This document shows, one piece after another, positions 36,233 to 44,654 of a DNA stretch of 64,000 bases. Location of the stretch: positions 49,364-113,363 of the forward strand of contig CAWANG010000049.1 in assembly GCA_963783175.1 (NCBI GenBank). The letters run 5' to 3'. Source of the stretch: Roseiarcus sp963783175. GTDB taxonomy: Bacteria > Pseudomonadota > Alphaproteobacteria > Rhizobiales > Beijerinckiaceae. Within the stretch, counting starts at the first letter, position 1; each line of letters starts with the position of its first letter. The position numbers and the translations under genes are program-made. Under the pieces are notes generated by a model. It saw only the letters and a list, made by a program, of their open reading frames with translations, was not told the DNA's origin and searched no databases.

Positions 36233-38035
36233 ATGGCCGATCTCGAGCCCATTCCCTATTCCGACGCCAAAATCCGCTCGATCCTGGAGCGGGTGAGGAC
36301 GATCGCGATGGTCGGCGCCTCGCCCAACTGGAACCGGCCGAGCTACTTCGTGATGAAGTACCTGCAGGGCAAAGGCTATCGCGTGATCCCGGTCAATCCG
36401 GGCGTCGCCGGCAAAACCCTGCTTGGGGAAACCGTCTACGCGTCGCTCCGCGACATTCCCGACAAGGTCGACATGGTCGACATGTTCCGCACGTCGCGGG
36501 AGGCGCCCGCGATCGTCGCCGACGCGATCGCGATCGGCGCCAAGGTCGTGTGGATGCAACTCGGCGTCCGCAATGACAATGCAGCGAAGACAGCCGAGGC
36601 GGCGGGGATCGAAGTCATCATGAACCGGTGCCCGAAAATCGAGTTCGGGCGGCTCGGCGGCGAATTGTCGTGGAGCGGCGTCAACAGCGGCATCATTCGC
36701 AACCGCGCCCCGGCGCCGCCTTTGCCGCGCCGGACGAAGAGCCGCCCGGCGCCCCCGCGCAACCTCGATTACGGCTTCGAGACCCGCGCAATCCATGCCG
36801 GCGCCGCGCCCGACCCGACCACCGGCGCCCGCTCGACCCCGATCTATCAGACGACCGCCTATGTATTCGACGACGTCGATCACGCCGCCTCGCTCTTCAA
36901 CCTGCACAATTTCGGCTACATCTATTCGCGGCTGACGAACCCGACCGTCGCCGTGCTCGAGGAACGGATCGCTGCGCTCGAGGGCGGCCGCGCCGCGGTC
37001 GCCGCCGCGTCGGGGCACGCGGCGCAGTTCCTCACCTTCTTCACCCTGATGGAGCCCGGCGACGAGTTCGTCGCATCGCGCAACCTCTATGGCGGCTCGC
37101 TCACCCAATTCGGCCTGTCGTTCAAGAAGCTCGGCTGGACCTGCCATTTCGTCGATCCGAGCGAGCCCGAAAACTTTCGCAAGGCGCTGACTCCGAAGTG
37201 CAAGGCGATCTTCATCGAGAACCTCGCCAACCCCGGCGGCGTCGTCGTCGACATCGAGCGCGTCGCGGCAATCGCCCATGCGGCGGGCGTCCCGCTCATC
37301 GTCGACAATACGCTGGCCACGCCCTATCTTTGCCGGCCGATCGAGCACGGCGCCGACATCGTCGTTCACTCGACGACCAAGTTCCTGTCGGGCCATGGAA
37401 ACGCGCTCGGCGGCGTCGTGGTCGAGTCGGGCAAGTTCGACTGGTCGCAAGGCGCGAGGTTCCCGTCGCTGACCGCGCCGGAGCCAGCCTATCACGGGCT
37501 CAAGTTTTTCGAGAATTTCGGCGATTTCGCCTTCACGATGAAGGCGCGGGCGGTGGCTTTGCGCGATTTCGGCCCGGCGCTCGCGCCGATGAACGCGTTC
37601 CTGACGATCACCGGCGTCGAGACCCTGCATGTGCGCATGGAGCGGCATGTCGAGAATGCGCGGAGGGTCGCGGAATTCCTCAGCCGGAGCGACGAGGTCG
37701 CGTGGGTGTCCTACGCCGGCCTCGAGGGGAGCCCGTATTACAAGCTGGCGCAAAAATACCTGCCGAAAGGCGCCGGCGCGGTGTTCACCTTCGGCGTCAA
37801 GGGCGGCTACGAGGCGGGCGTCAGGCTGGTCGAGAATGTGCGCCTCTTTTCCCATCTCGCCAACATCGGCGACACCCGCAGCCTCATCCTCCATCCGGCC
37901 TCGACGACCCACCGCCAGCTCACCGACGAGCAGCGTGTCGCGGCCGGCGCCGGCGACGACGTCATCCGCCTTTCGATAGGCCTCGAGACCGCCGACGATC
38001 TGATCCGCGACCTGGATGAGGCGCTGAAGGCATGA
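36233..38035 (+). CDS. Fusion: CoA-binding (YccU-type) domain + O-acetylhomoserine aminocarboxypropyltransferase
   Basis: 600 residues in one open frame. Residues 1-155 are a CoA_binding_2 domain (MVGASPNWNRPSYFVMKYLQ, GYRVIPVNPG, VWMQLGVRNDNAAKTAEAAG, NRCPKIEF). A Pro/Arg linker covers about 156-177. Residues 178-600 are a Cys/Met-metabolism PLP enzyme: FETRAIHAGAAPDPTTGARS, NFGYIYSRLTNPTVAVLEER, PLP lysine K383 in VHSTTKFLSGHGNALGG. That part makes homocysteine from O-acetylhomoserine and sulfide. The two are usually separate neighbouring genes; here no stop or start divides them. A lost stop by sequence error is possible but the linker is coherent. Confidence 0.9.
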   Translation: MADLEPIPYSDAKIRSILERVRTIAMVGASPNWNRPSYFVMKYLQGKGYRVIPVNPGVAGKTLLGETVYASLRDIPDKVDMVDMFRTSREAPAIVADAIAIGAKVVWMQLGVRNDNAAKTAEAAGIEVIMNRCPKIEFGRLGGELSWSGVNSGIIRNRAPAPPLPRRTKSRPAPPRNLDYGFETRAIHAGAAPDPTTGARSTPIYQTTAYVFDDVDHAASLFNLHNFGYIYSRLTNPTVAVLEERIAALEGGRAAVAAASGHAAQFLTFFTLMEPGDEFVASRNLYGGSLTQFGLSFKKLGWTCHFVDPSEPENFRKALTPKCKAIFIENLANPGGVVVDIERVAAIAHAAGVPLIVDNTLATPYLCRPIEHGADIVVHSTTKFLSGHGNALGGVVVESGKFDWSQGARFPSLTAPEPAYHGLKFFENFGDFAFTMKARAVALRDFGPALAPMNAFLTITGVETLHVRMERHVENARRVAEFLSRSDEVAWVSYAGLEGSPYYKLAQKYLPKGAGAVFTFGVKGGYEAGVRLVENVRLFSHLANIGDTRSLILHPASTTHRQLTDEQRVAAGAGDDVIRLSIGLETADDLIRDLDEALKA

Positions 38036-38038
38036 GGC

Positions 38039-38077
38039 TTGACATATCGCCTCATTTCTTGATATGTCATGACATAT
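38039..38077 (+). promoter_or_regulatory. vapBC promoter with overlapping operator
   Basis: TTGACA at 38039-38044 is followed 17 bp later by a -10-like ATATGT. An exact inverted repeat TGACATATC / GATATGTCA (38040-38048 and 38061-38069, 12 bp apart) covers both boxes, and a further TGACATAT (38070-38077) runs into the ATG. This fits autorepression by the VapB-VapC complex, as known for such modules. The start codon lies so close that the mRNA would have almost no leader. Confidence 0.65.
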
Positions 38078-38342
38078 GCCGGATAGAACGACAGTCAGGT
38101 TGCCCGAGGACCTCGTCCGGCGCGCCAAGCGTAAGGCTCTCGCCGAAGGGCGCTCGCTGACGGCGTTGATCGAGGATGGCTTACGGCGGGTTCTCGATGA
38201 GCGCCGGCCGTCCGGTCGCGTCGAACGCATCCTTCCGCCGGTCAGCTCAGCGACGGGAGGATTGATGCCCGGAATCAATCTCGACGATTCGGCCGCTTTG
38301 CAGGAGGTGGAGGATCTGGAAGCGGCTGGACAGCTTCGGTGA
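38076..38342 (+). CDS. vapB: VapB-type antitoxin (ribbon-helix-helix)
   Basis: 88 residues. The N-terminus TTVRLPEDLVRRAKRKALAE then GRSLTALIEDGLRRVL is a ribbon-helix-helix DNA-binding fold. The acidic C-terminus (INLDDSAALQEVEDLEAA) is the likely toxin-binding tail. Overlaps vapC by four bases (GTGA). Binds the dyad that covers its own promoter. Confidence 0.85.
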   Translation: MPDRTTVRLPEDLVRRAKRKALAEGRSLTALIEDGLRRVLDERRPSGRVERILPPVSSATGGLMPGINLDDSAALQEVEDLEAAGQLR

Positions 38343-38767
38343 TCGTGCCTGACGTCAACGTGCTGATCTACGCGTTTCGAGCCAATTCTGCCCGTCATTC
38401 CATCTGTAAGCGATGGCTCGATGGGATCGTCCTGGGGGATGCGCAATTCGGGCTGTCGCCGCTGGGCTTGAGCGCCGTGGCGCGGATCGCGACAAATCCG
38501 CGCATCTTCACGCGGCCCAGCTCGGTTCAGGAGGTTTTCGCTTTTTGCGACAATCTGCTCGGGCAACCGCATTGCGAGCCGGTGCGTCCAGGGCCGCGTC
38601 ACTGGTCCATATTCACGCACATCTGCGTCGAAGCCGGGATCAGCGGGCCGCGCGTCTCAGACGCATGGTTCGCGGCGCTTGCGATTGAGCACGGCTGTGT
38701 CTGGATCACCTACGATCGCGACTACGCGCGGTTTCCTGAACTTGACTGGCGCGAACCGGTCGCTTGA
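38339..38767 (+). CDS. vapC: VapC-type PIN-domain toxin
   Basis: 142 residues from a GTG that overlaps the antitoxin stop. PIN RNase: the first acidic residue is D5 in MIVPDVNVLIYAFRANS; the later ones lie in RVSDAWFAALAIEHGCVWIT and TYDRDYARFPELDW. TNPRIF in the middle is a frequent motif in this PIN subgroup (TNPRVF type). Likely cleaves tRNA or rRNA. The catalytic set looks complete, so the module should be active. Confidence 0.87.
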   Translation: MIVPDVNVLIYAFRANSARHSICKRWLDGIVLGDAQFGLSPLGLSAVARIATNPRIFTRPSSVQEVFAFCDNLLGQPHCEPVRPGPRHWSIFTHICVEAGISGPRVSDAWFAALAIEHGCVWITYDRDYARFPELDWREPVA

Positions 38768-38852
38768 TCGAGCCTCGGGCTGCGGAGATCAACCGCCGTC
38801 TCGAGGATCCGAGGACGGGACCGACGATCCGCGCCGAGGGCCCGGTTCCCGC

Positions 38853-39416
38853 TCAAAAACCGAACGAGTGTTGCGCCGCCTCCGGCGGACCAACTCGTAC
38901 GCCCTCCAATTCGAGCATGCGAAGCTTCGTCCTCGAGCCGCCGGGCGCAGAGAAGCCGCCGATTTTGCCGCCGGCGGCCAGAACCCGGTGGCAGGGAATG
39001 ATCAACGGCGCCGGATTCCTGGCCATCGCTTCGCCGACGTCGCGCGCCGCCTCGCGGCCCGCGCCAAGCTCCTTCGCCAGCGCGCCATAGGTGGTCGTGC
39101 GGCCCCAGCCGACCCGCCGCAGCGCGGCGTAGATCCGGGCGAAGAACGGGTCTTCGCCGCCGAGATCGAGCCGGACGTGCGAGAAGTCCGTTTCCTCGCC
39201 GCCAAAATACCGCTTCGCCGCCGCGACGACCGCCGCAACGTCTTCGGGAGGCGCTCCTGGCTCTGCGTCGAGGGCGCGGCGCCGCATCGACCGTTCCGCA
39301 GGCTCCGCGTTTTTCATCGGCAATTGAAAGCGCGTGACTCCGCCATCGCTCCAGGCGATCGCGCAGAAGCCCATTGCGGTTTCGAAGACGTGATAGCGCT
39401 GCGTAACCTGGCTCAT
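38853..39416 (-). CDS. ogt: Methylated-DNA--protein-cysteine methyltransferase
   Basis: 187 residues. Suicide repair of O6-alkylguanine. Acceptor cysteine C142 in LIIPCHRVLAAGG; the recognition helix WGRTTTYGALAKELGAGREA precedes it. The N-terminal domain (VFETAMGFCAIAWSDGGVT) fits the Ogt/MGMT build with no Ada regulator domain. Divergent from uvrB, a neighbouring repair gene, and convergent with vapC. Confidence 0.93.
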   Translation of the reverse strand: MSQVTQRYHVFETAMGFCAIAWSDGGVTRFQLPMKNAEPAERSMRRRALDAEPGAPPEDVAAVVAAAKRYFGGEETDFSHVRLDLGGEDPFFARIYAALRRVGWGRTTTYGALAKELGAGREAARDVGEAMARNPAPLIIPCHRVLAAGGKIGGFSAPGGSRTKLRMLELEGVRVGPPEAAQHSFGF

Positions 39417-39533
39417 CCCATTGCTTTCGGTTCAGTCACCTCAACATGCGTCGCCGCGGCTCAAATTCAACCCAATTCCTGCCGCCGCATTCCCGCCCTT
39501 CCCCCGCCCCTCGACTCGCCCCATATTCCGCCC

Positions 39534-42038
39534 ATGCCCGCCCCCAAAAAACCCGCCCGCGGCGTGAAGTCCAAAGCCTCGCGGCCCGAAGTCTATCCGC
39601 TCGGCGAGCATCTCGCGGAGCTGCTCAATCCCGCCCTGGTCGAGCAAAAGCCGCAAGAGTTTGGCCAAGGGTTTGGGGAGCGGCCGCAGGCGAAATTCGA
39701 GAGCGCCGCGCCCCAGAGCCATCCGCTCGGCCTGATCGGCGCGCCGGCGAGCGCCGAGTCGCTCAAGGAGCTGCTTGAGGGGGGCGATCCCAACATCCGC
39801 AACCGGCTGCCGTGGACGCCCCACCGGCCGCCGCGGCCGGACAAGTCCGAGGGCGGGCGGCGGTTCCGCGTCGTCTCCGAATTCGAGCCGGAGGGCGACC
39901 AGCCGCAGGCAATCGAGGAACTGGTCAAGGGCGTGCGGGCAAACGAGCGCGACCAGGTCCTGCTCGGCGTCACCGGCTCGGGCAAGACCTTCACCATGGC
40001 CAAGGTGATCGAGGCGACGCAGCGTCCGGCGCTGATCCTTGCGCCCAACAAGACGCTCGCCGCCCAGCTCTACGGCGAGTTCAGGAGCTTCTTCCCCGAC
40101 AACGCGGTCGAGTATTTCGTCTCCTACTACGACTATTACCAGCCGGAGGCCTACGTCCCGCGCACCGACACCTATATCGAGAAGGAATCCGACATCAACG
40201 AGCAGATCGACCGGATGCGCCACGCCGCGACCCGCGCGGTGCTGGAGCGCGACGACGTCATCATCGTCGCCTCGGTCTCCTGCATCTACGGCATCGGCTC
40301 GGTCGAGACCTATACCGCGATGACCTTCTCGCTCAAGCTCGGCGACAGGGTCGACCAGCGCCAGCTCATCAACGACCTCGTCGCGCTGCAATACAAGCGC
40401 TCGCAAGCCGGCGACTTCGCGCGCGGCATGTTCCGCGTGCGCGGCGACACGATCGAGATCTTCCCCGCCCATTACGAGGACCGCGCCTGGCGCATCGGCT
40501 TCTTCGGCGACGAGATCGAGATCATCGCCGAATTCGACCCGCTGACAGGCGTGAAGACGCAGGACCTCGAATTCGTCAAGATCTACGCCAACTCGCATTA
40601 TGTGACGCCCCGCCCGACGCTGTTGCAGTCGGTCGAGGCGATCAAGCAGGAGCTGAAGGAGCGCCTCGACCGGCTCAATCGCCAGGGCCGGCTGCTCGAA
40701 GCGCAACGGCTCGAGCAGCGCACAATCTTCGACCTCGAAATGCTCGAGGCGACCGGCTCCTGCGCCGGCATCGAGAACTATTCGCGCTATCTGACCGGCC
40801 GCCGGCCGGGCGAGCCGCCGCCGACCCTGTTCGAATATCTGCCCGACAACGCGATCGTGTTCACCGACGAAAGCCATGTGACGATCCCGCAGATCGGCGG
40901 CATGTATCGCGGCGACTACCGGCGCAAGGCGACGCTGGCCGAATACGGCTTCCGCCTGCCGTCGTGCATGGACAATCGGCCGCTCAGGTTCGAGGAATGG
41001 GAGGCGATGCGGCCGCAGACCGTCCATGTCTCGGCGACGCCGGGCCGTTGGGAGATGGAGCAAACCGGCGGCGTCTTCGTCGAGCAGGTGATCCGCCCGA
41101 CCGGCCTCATCGACCCGCCGGTCGAGATCCGCCCGGCGCGCAGCCAGGTCGACGACCTGCTGGGCGAGGTCAAGGAGGTCGCGCTGCGCGGCTACCGCAC
41201 GCTGGTCACCGTGTTGACCAAGCGGATGGCCGAGGACCTGACCGAATATCTGCACGAGAACGGCGTCCGCGTGCGTTACATGCATTCCGACATCGACACG
41301 ATCGAGCGGATCGAGATCATCCGCGACCTTCGTCTCGGCGCGTTCGACGCCCTCGTCGGCATCAACCTTTTGCGCGAGGGGCTCGACATCCCCGAATGCG
41401 CCTTCGTCGCCATCCTCGACGCCGACAAGGAAGGCTTTTTGCGCTCCGAGACCTCGCTCGTGCAGACGATCGGCCGCGCGGCGCGCAACGTCGACGGCAA
41501 GGTGGTGCTTTACGCCGACGTGGTCACCGGCTCGATCACCCGCGCGATCGACGAGACCAATCGCCGCCGCCTCAAGCAGCAGGCGTACAACGAAGCTAAC
41601 GGCATCACCCCGGCGTCGATCCGGCGCGGCATCCAGGACATCCTGGGCTCGGTCTACGAGGCCGACCACGTCACCGTCGACATCGGCCTCCCCGATTCCC
41701 CGGCCATCGGCCACAACCTCCAGGCCACCGTCGCCGACCTCGAGAAGCGGATGAAGGAGGCGGCTGGCAATCTCGAATTCGAGGAGGCCGCGCGGCTGCG
41801 CGACGAGATCAAGCGCCTGCAGTCGGTCGCGCTCGCCGTCGGCGACGACCCGCTCGCCCGCCAGTCCGAGATCGCTGCCGCCGGCGGCGCCTACGCGGGC
41901 GAGCGCCCGTTCGGCCGCGCCGCCAACCTGCCCTCGACCCGCCCCCGCAAACCCACCGACGAAGACATGGGCCCCCACAACTGGGGCGGCGGCGAAGCCC
42001 GCCCGAAAGGTGGGGCGGGGAGGCGGAGGAGGCGCTAA
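39534..42038 (+). CDS. uvrB: Excinuclease ABC subunit B, with long N-terminal extension
   Basis: 834 residues. Damage-verification helicase of nucleotide-excision repair. The usual UvrB core begins near residue 110 (FRVVSEFEPEGDQPQAIEEL). Walker A GVTGSGKT lies at 145-152; the beta-hairpin region YFVSYYDYYQPEAYVPRTDT and motif VI GRAARNVDG are intact; the C-terminal UVR motif (LEKRMKEAAGNLEFEEAARL) is present. The first 109 residues and a basic Gly/Arg tail are extra, as in other Alphaproteobacteria. Start at ATG 39534. An 845-codon antisense frame across it is a shadow. Confidence 0.96.
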   Translation: MPAPKKPARGVKSKASRPEVYPLGEHLAELLNPALVEQKPQEFGQGFGERPQAKFESAAPQSHPLGLIGAPASAESLKELLEGGDPNIRNRLPWTPHRPPRPDKSEGGRRFRVVSEFEPEGDQPQAIEELVKGVRANERDQVLLGVTGSGKTFTMAKVIEATQRPALILAPNKTLAAQLYGEFRSFFPDNAVEYFVSYYDYYQPEAYVPRTDTYIEKESDINEQIDRMRHAATRAVLERDDVIIVASVSCIYGIGSVETYTAMTFSLKLGDRVDQRQLINDLVALQYKRSQAGDFARGMFRVRGDTIEIFPAHYEDRAWRIGFFGDEIEIIAEFDPLTGVKTQDLEFVKIYANSHYVTPRPTLLQSVEAIKQELKERLDRLNRQGRLLEAQRLEQRTIFDLEMLEATGSCAGIENYSRYLTGRRPGEPPPTLFEYLPDNAIVFTDESHVTIPQIGGMYRGDYRRKATLAEYGFRLPSCMDNRPLRFEEWEAMRPQTVHVSATPGRWEMEQTGGVFVEQVIRPTGLIDPPVEIRPARSQVDDLLGEVKEVALRGYRTLVTVLTKRMAEDLTEYLHENGVRVRYMHSDIDTIERIEIIRDLRLGAFDALVGINLLREGLDIPECAFVAILDADKEGFLRSETSLVQTIGRAARNVDGKVVLYADVVTGSITRAIDETNRRRLKQQAYNEANGITPASIRRGIQDILGSVYEADHVTVDIGLPDSPAIGHNLQATVADLEKRMKEAAGNLEFEEAARLRDEIKRLQSVALAVGDDPLARQSEIAAAGGAYAGERPFGRAANLPSTRPRKPTDEDMGPHNWGGGEARPKGGAGRRRRR

Positions 42039-42039
42039 T

Positions 42040-42062
42040 CCCTCTCCCTTTGGGAGAGAGGG
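42040..42062 (+). terminator. Imperfect hairpin just after uvrB
   Basis: CCCTCTCCC pairs with GGGAGAGAGGG around a short T-rich loop, two bases after the uvrB stop. It belongs to a dispersed intergenic repeat type and probably also ends uvrB transcription. Confidence 0.45.
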
Positions 42063-42166
42063 CAGGGTGAGGGGACCGGCAGCGCTCGACGCGGATCGTC
42101 GCCGTGGTTACTGCTCCGCCTGACGGCGAATATGCCGGTTTCGCCGGGTTCCTGGACCCTGGTCGT

Positions 42167-42337
42167 CATGGCCGGGCTTGTCCCGGCCATACACGCCGCG
42201 CAGCGTCACCGACGAGTTCCGAGATCAGCGTGGCCGGCGACCAAAGACTTATAGACACAAAGTCTTTTCGCGCCTTCAGCTCCGCCGCTGGCCTTCGGTC
42301 GTGGTCCTCGTGGATGGCCGGGACAAGCCCGGCCATG
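42167..42337. repeat. Inverted pair of REP palindromes (BIME-like unit)
   Basis: A 24-bp palindromic repeat with core CCGGGCTTGTCCCGG at 42167-42190 recurs as an exact reverse complement at 42314-42337. The 123-bp middle also holds a smaller inverted pair, AAGACTT / AAGTCTT. The unit resembles bacterial interspersed mosaic elements. No transposase is present. Confidence 0.8.
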
Positions 42338-42423
42338 ATGCGTCACGGCCTCAAAAACTTACGAATTCCGACGGGCCAATCGCCAGCCATGAAGACCTAC
42401 GACATTTTCTTTCACTTTTCAGA

Positions 42424-42470
42424 AAATCATGTTACTCTAAACAGAAATCATGTTACTCTAAACAGAAATG
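42424..42470. repeat. 21-bp direct repeat, two full copies plus five bases
   Basis: The unit, starting AAATCATGTTACTCTAAACA and ending G, occurs exactly twice at 42424-42444 and 42445-42465, and the next five bases start a third (AAATG). It has the same 21-bp period as array B, 120 bp away, but an unrelated AT-rich sequence. No gene covers it. Confidence 0.85.
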
Positions 42471-42549
42471 CGCCAATTGGTGTCGGAGTGAGAGGCGCGG
42501 CGATGGCGCCGCACAGCGACTATGGGTGAAGCGGCCAGAATCGGCCGCA

Positions 42550-42694
42550 AGTCATTGAAAACTCCGGATTCGGAGAAGAAAGCGGCGTTTCGATTTCGTT
42601 GCGCCGGCCTTTGATTTTGTTGCGCCGGGCTTTGCTATTGTTGCGGCCGACTTTGATATTGTTGCCCCTGGCTTGGAAATTGTTGCGCGATCAA
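42550..42694. repeat. 21-bp tandem repeat array B with leader
   Basis: Leader at 42550-42570 (AGTCATTGAAAACTCCGGAT plus T), then 19 nt, then five units at 42590, 42611, 42632, 42653 and 42674. Unit 2 is the consensus with core GATTTTGTTGCGCC. Layout, unit number and leader-to-array distance equal array A at 11633-11777. It lies 48 bp after the stop of the minus-strand DUF3309 gene. Confidence 0.9.
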
Positions 42695-42742
42695 CCGGCA
42701 AATCTTGGGTTTCACATGAAACAACTTCGCCGAGGCGGCGCG

Positions 42743-42919
42743 TCACACGTGCGCTGTGTACGGTCCGAGGCCGCCGATCAGCCAAAGGATGAGGAGGACG
42801 ACCACGATGAGCCCCAGCACGCCGCCGAGTCCGGGGCCGCCATAGGTGCGATAGCCGTAATATCCGCCCCCGCCGCCGAAGAGCAGGACTAGGATGATGA
42901 TGAGAAGGAGGATGCTCAT
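42743..42919 (-). CDS. DUF3309 small membrane protein
   Basis: 58 residues from ATG 42919 with GGGAG six bases upstream. Sequence begins MSILLLIIILVLLFGGGGGY and continues through YGYRTYGGPGLGGVLGLIVV to a second hydrophobic segment (VVVLLILWLIGGLG). Two short transmembrane helices separated by a Gly/Tyr-rich loop are the DUF3309 pattern. Inner-membrane location is expected, function unknown. Confidence 0.85.
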   Translation of the reverse strand: MSILLLIIILVLLFGGGGGYYGYRTYGGPGLGGVLGLIVVVLLILWLIGGLGPYTAHV

Positions 42920-43080
42920 GCGTAACTCCCGCAGGAATTGATCGAACCTCCGGCCAGGCCGAAGCTTTCACCGCGCTAAACGCACGGCGCCAAACCTTGG
43001 TTGCAGCGAAGCCGTAATTTTGTCAGTCTTTCGCGTCGCCGATGGCAGCGCGCGATCGGACCCTCGAGAGGACGACTGCC

Positions 43081-43464
43081 ATGATCACCAAGCTGCTCAG
43101 CGACCAGGTCGTGAAGACCTCGCCCTTTTGCGGAGCGATCCACGAGATCCTGACTGGCGCGGAATATTCCCCAAGCCTCGCGCTGGCGATCGACATCCGC
43201 GAGACCGTTCCCCATTTTCACAAGTCCTTCGACGAGATCTACTTCGTCCTCGATGGCGAAATTGCCCTTGCGCTGCACGACCCCGCGAACGGAAAGACGA
43301 CCGAGCAAAGGCTCGGCGCCGATGAACTTTGCGTCATCAGCAAGGGCGTGCACCACAAAGTGGTCAGTTCGTCGGCGAAGAACAGGTTGTGCGTCATCTG
43401 CGTCCCGCATTTCGATCCGGCCGACGAGACCAAATCCGAGGCGCTGGCGGCGCCGGCGAAATAG
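43081..43464 (+). CDS. Cupin-domain protein
   Basis: 127 residues from ATG 43081, with GAGAGG upstream. Cupin motif 1 HFHKSFDEIYFVLDGEIALA carries the metal-type histidines and glutamate; motif 2 is ISKGVHHKVVSSSAKNRLCV. Single-domain, cytosolic. Only 24 bp before the tartrate/malate dehydrogenase gene on the same strand, so an operon and a role with a small organic acid are plausible. Reaction unknown. Confidence 0.85.
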   Translation: MITKLLSDQVVKTSPFCGAIHEILTGAEYSPSLALAIDIRETVPHFHKSFDEIYFVLDGEIALALHDPANGKTTEQRLGADELCVISKGVHHKVVSSSAKNRLCVICVPHFDPADETKSEALAAPAK

Positions 43465-43488
43465 TCCGGCTCGTCGGGAGGGGACGTC

Positions 43489-44586
43489 ATGCCAGCGGCG
43501 GATAAGCCGATGCGGCGCTACCGGATCGCGGTCATCCCGGGCGACGGGATCGGCAAGGAGGTCATCCCCGCCGGGCTCGAGGCGCTGAAGGCGGTCGCCG
43601 AGCGCGAGGGCGGAATCGAATTCGCCTTCGACCGCTTCGACTGGGGGTCGGACTTTTATCGCCTGACCGGCCTGATGATGCCGCCCGGCGGCCTCGATGA
43701 GATCAAGGACCATGACGCGATCTATTTCGGCGCCGTCGGCTCGCCTGAGGTGCCCGATCACATCAGCCTCTGGGGTCTCAGGCTCGCGATCTGCCAGCCG
43801 TTCGACCAATACGCCAACGTCCGTCCCGCCCGGGTGCTGCCGGGGATAACAAGCCCGCTCCGCCAGGTGAACGGTCCGGAACTCGACTGGGTGATCGTGC
43901 GCGAGAATTCGGAGGGCGAATACGCCGGCGTCGGCGGACGCGTCCATCGCGGCCTGCCGCTCGAAGTCGCGACCGATGTCTCGATCATGACCCGCGCCGG
44001 AGTCGAACGCATCTTCCGCTTCGCCTTCGCGCTCGCGCGCTCGCGCCCGCGCAAATTGCTCACCATCGTCACCAAGTCGAACGCCCAGCGTCACGCCATG
44101 GTGATGTGGGACGAGATCGGCGCCGAGGTCGCGCGCGAGTTCGCCGACGTGACGTGGGACAAGATGCTGGTCGACGCGATGACGATGCGGATGACGATCA
44201 GGCCCGCGAGCCTCGACACGATCGTCGCCTCGAACCTCCACGCCGACATTTTGTCCGATCTCGCGGCGGCTTTGGCCGGCTCGCTCGGCATCGCGCCGAC
44301 CGCCAACCTCAACCCCGAGCGCCGGTTTCCGTCGATGTTCGAGCCGATCCACGGGTCGGCGTTCGATATCGCGGGAAAGGGAATCGCCAACCCGATCGGC
44401 TCGTTCTGGACCGGGGCGATGATGCTCGACCATCTGGGCGAAAAGGCCGCTGCGAACCGCCTGATGCGGGCGATCGAGCGCGTCACCGCCAACCCTTCCT
44501 TGCACACGCCCGACCTCGGCGGCGTCGCCACGACGCGTGCGGTGACCGACGCGACGATCGCGGCGATCCGGGGCGAAAACGCCTAG
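43489..44586 (+). CDS. Tartrate dehydrogenase / D-malate dehydrogenase family
   Basis: 365 residues, with GGGAGGGGAC upstream. NAD-dependent oxidative decarboxylation of tartrate or D-malate. IPGDGIGKEVIPAGLEAL opens the beta-decarboxylating dehydrogenase fold; VRENSEGEYAGVGGR and the metal/substrate stretch ASNLHADILSDLAAALAGSL follow, then EPIHGSAFDIAGKGIANPIG. The sequence is of the TtuC/DmlA type rather than LeuB. Substrate cannot be settled from sequence. Confidence 0.92.
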   Translation: MPAADKPMRRYRIAVIPGDGIGKEVIPAGLEALKAVAEREGGIEFAFDRFDWGSDFYRLTGLMMPPGGLDEIKDHDAIYFGAVGSPEVPDHISLWGLRLAICQPFDQYANVRPARVLPGITSPLRQVNGPELDWVIVRENSEGEYAGVGGRVHRGLPLEVATDVSIMTRAGVERIFRFAFALARSRPRKLLTIVTKSNAQRHAMVMWDEIGAEVAREFADVTWDKMLVDAMTMRMTIRPASLDTIVASNLHADILSDLAAALAGSLGIAPTANLNPERRFPSMFEPIHGSAFDIAGKGIANPIGSFWTGAMMLDHLGEKAAANRLMRAIERVTANPSLHTPDLGGVATTRAVTDATIAAIRGENA

Positions 44587-44654
44587 CCTGCGGACCGTAG
44601 ACAATCAGCGCGTTCGTCCCCCATAGTTCATGGGCCCGCCAGACATGGGAGCGC

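Noticed and set aside
36062..38620. 852-codon open frame antisense to the sulfhydrylase fusion and vapBC
   Set aside because: Same GC-driven effect; it spans several unrelated plus-strand genes and shows no domain.
39441..41978. 845-codon open frame antisense to uvrB
   Set aside because: High-GC codon use in uvrB leaves the opposite strand open; the peptide is Arg/Asp/Leu-rich with no family features, while uvrB is fully conserved.
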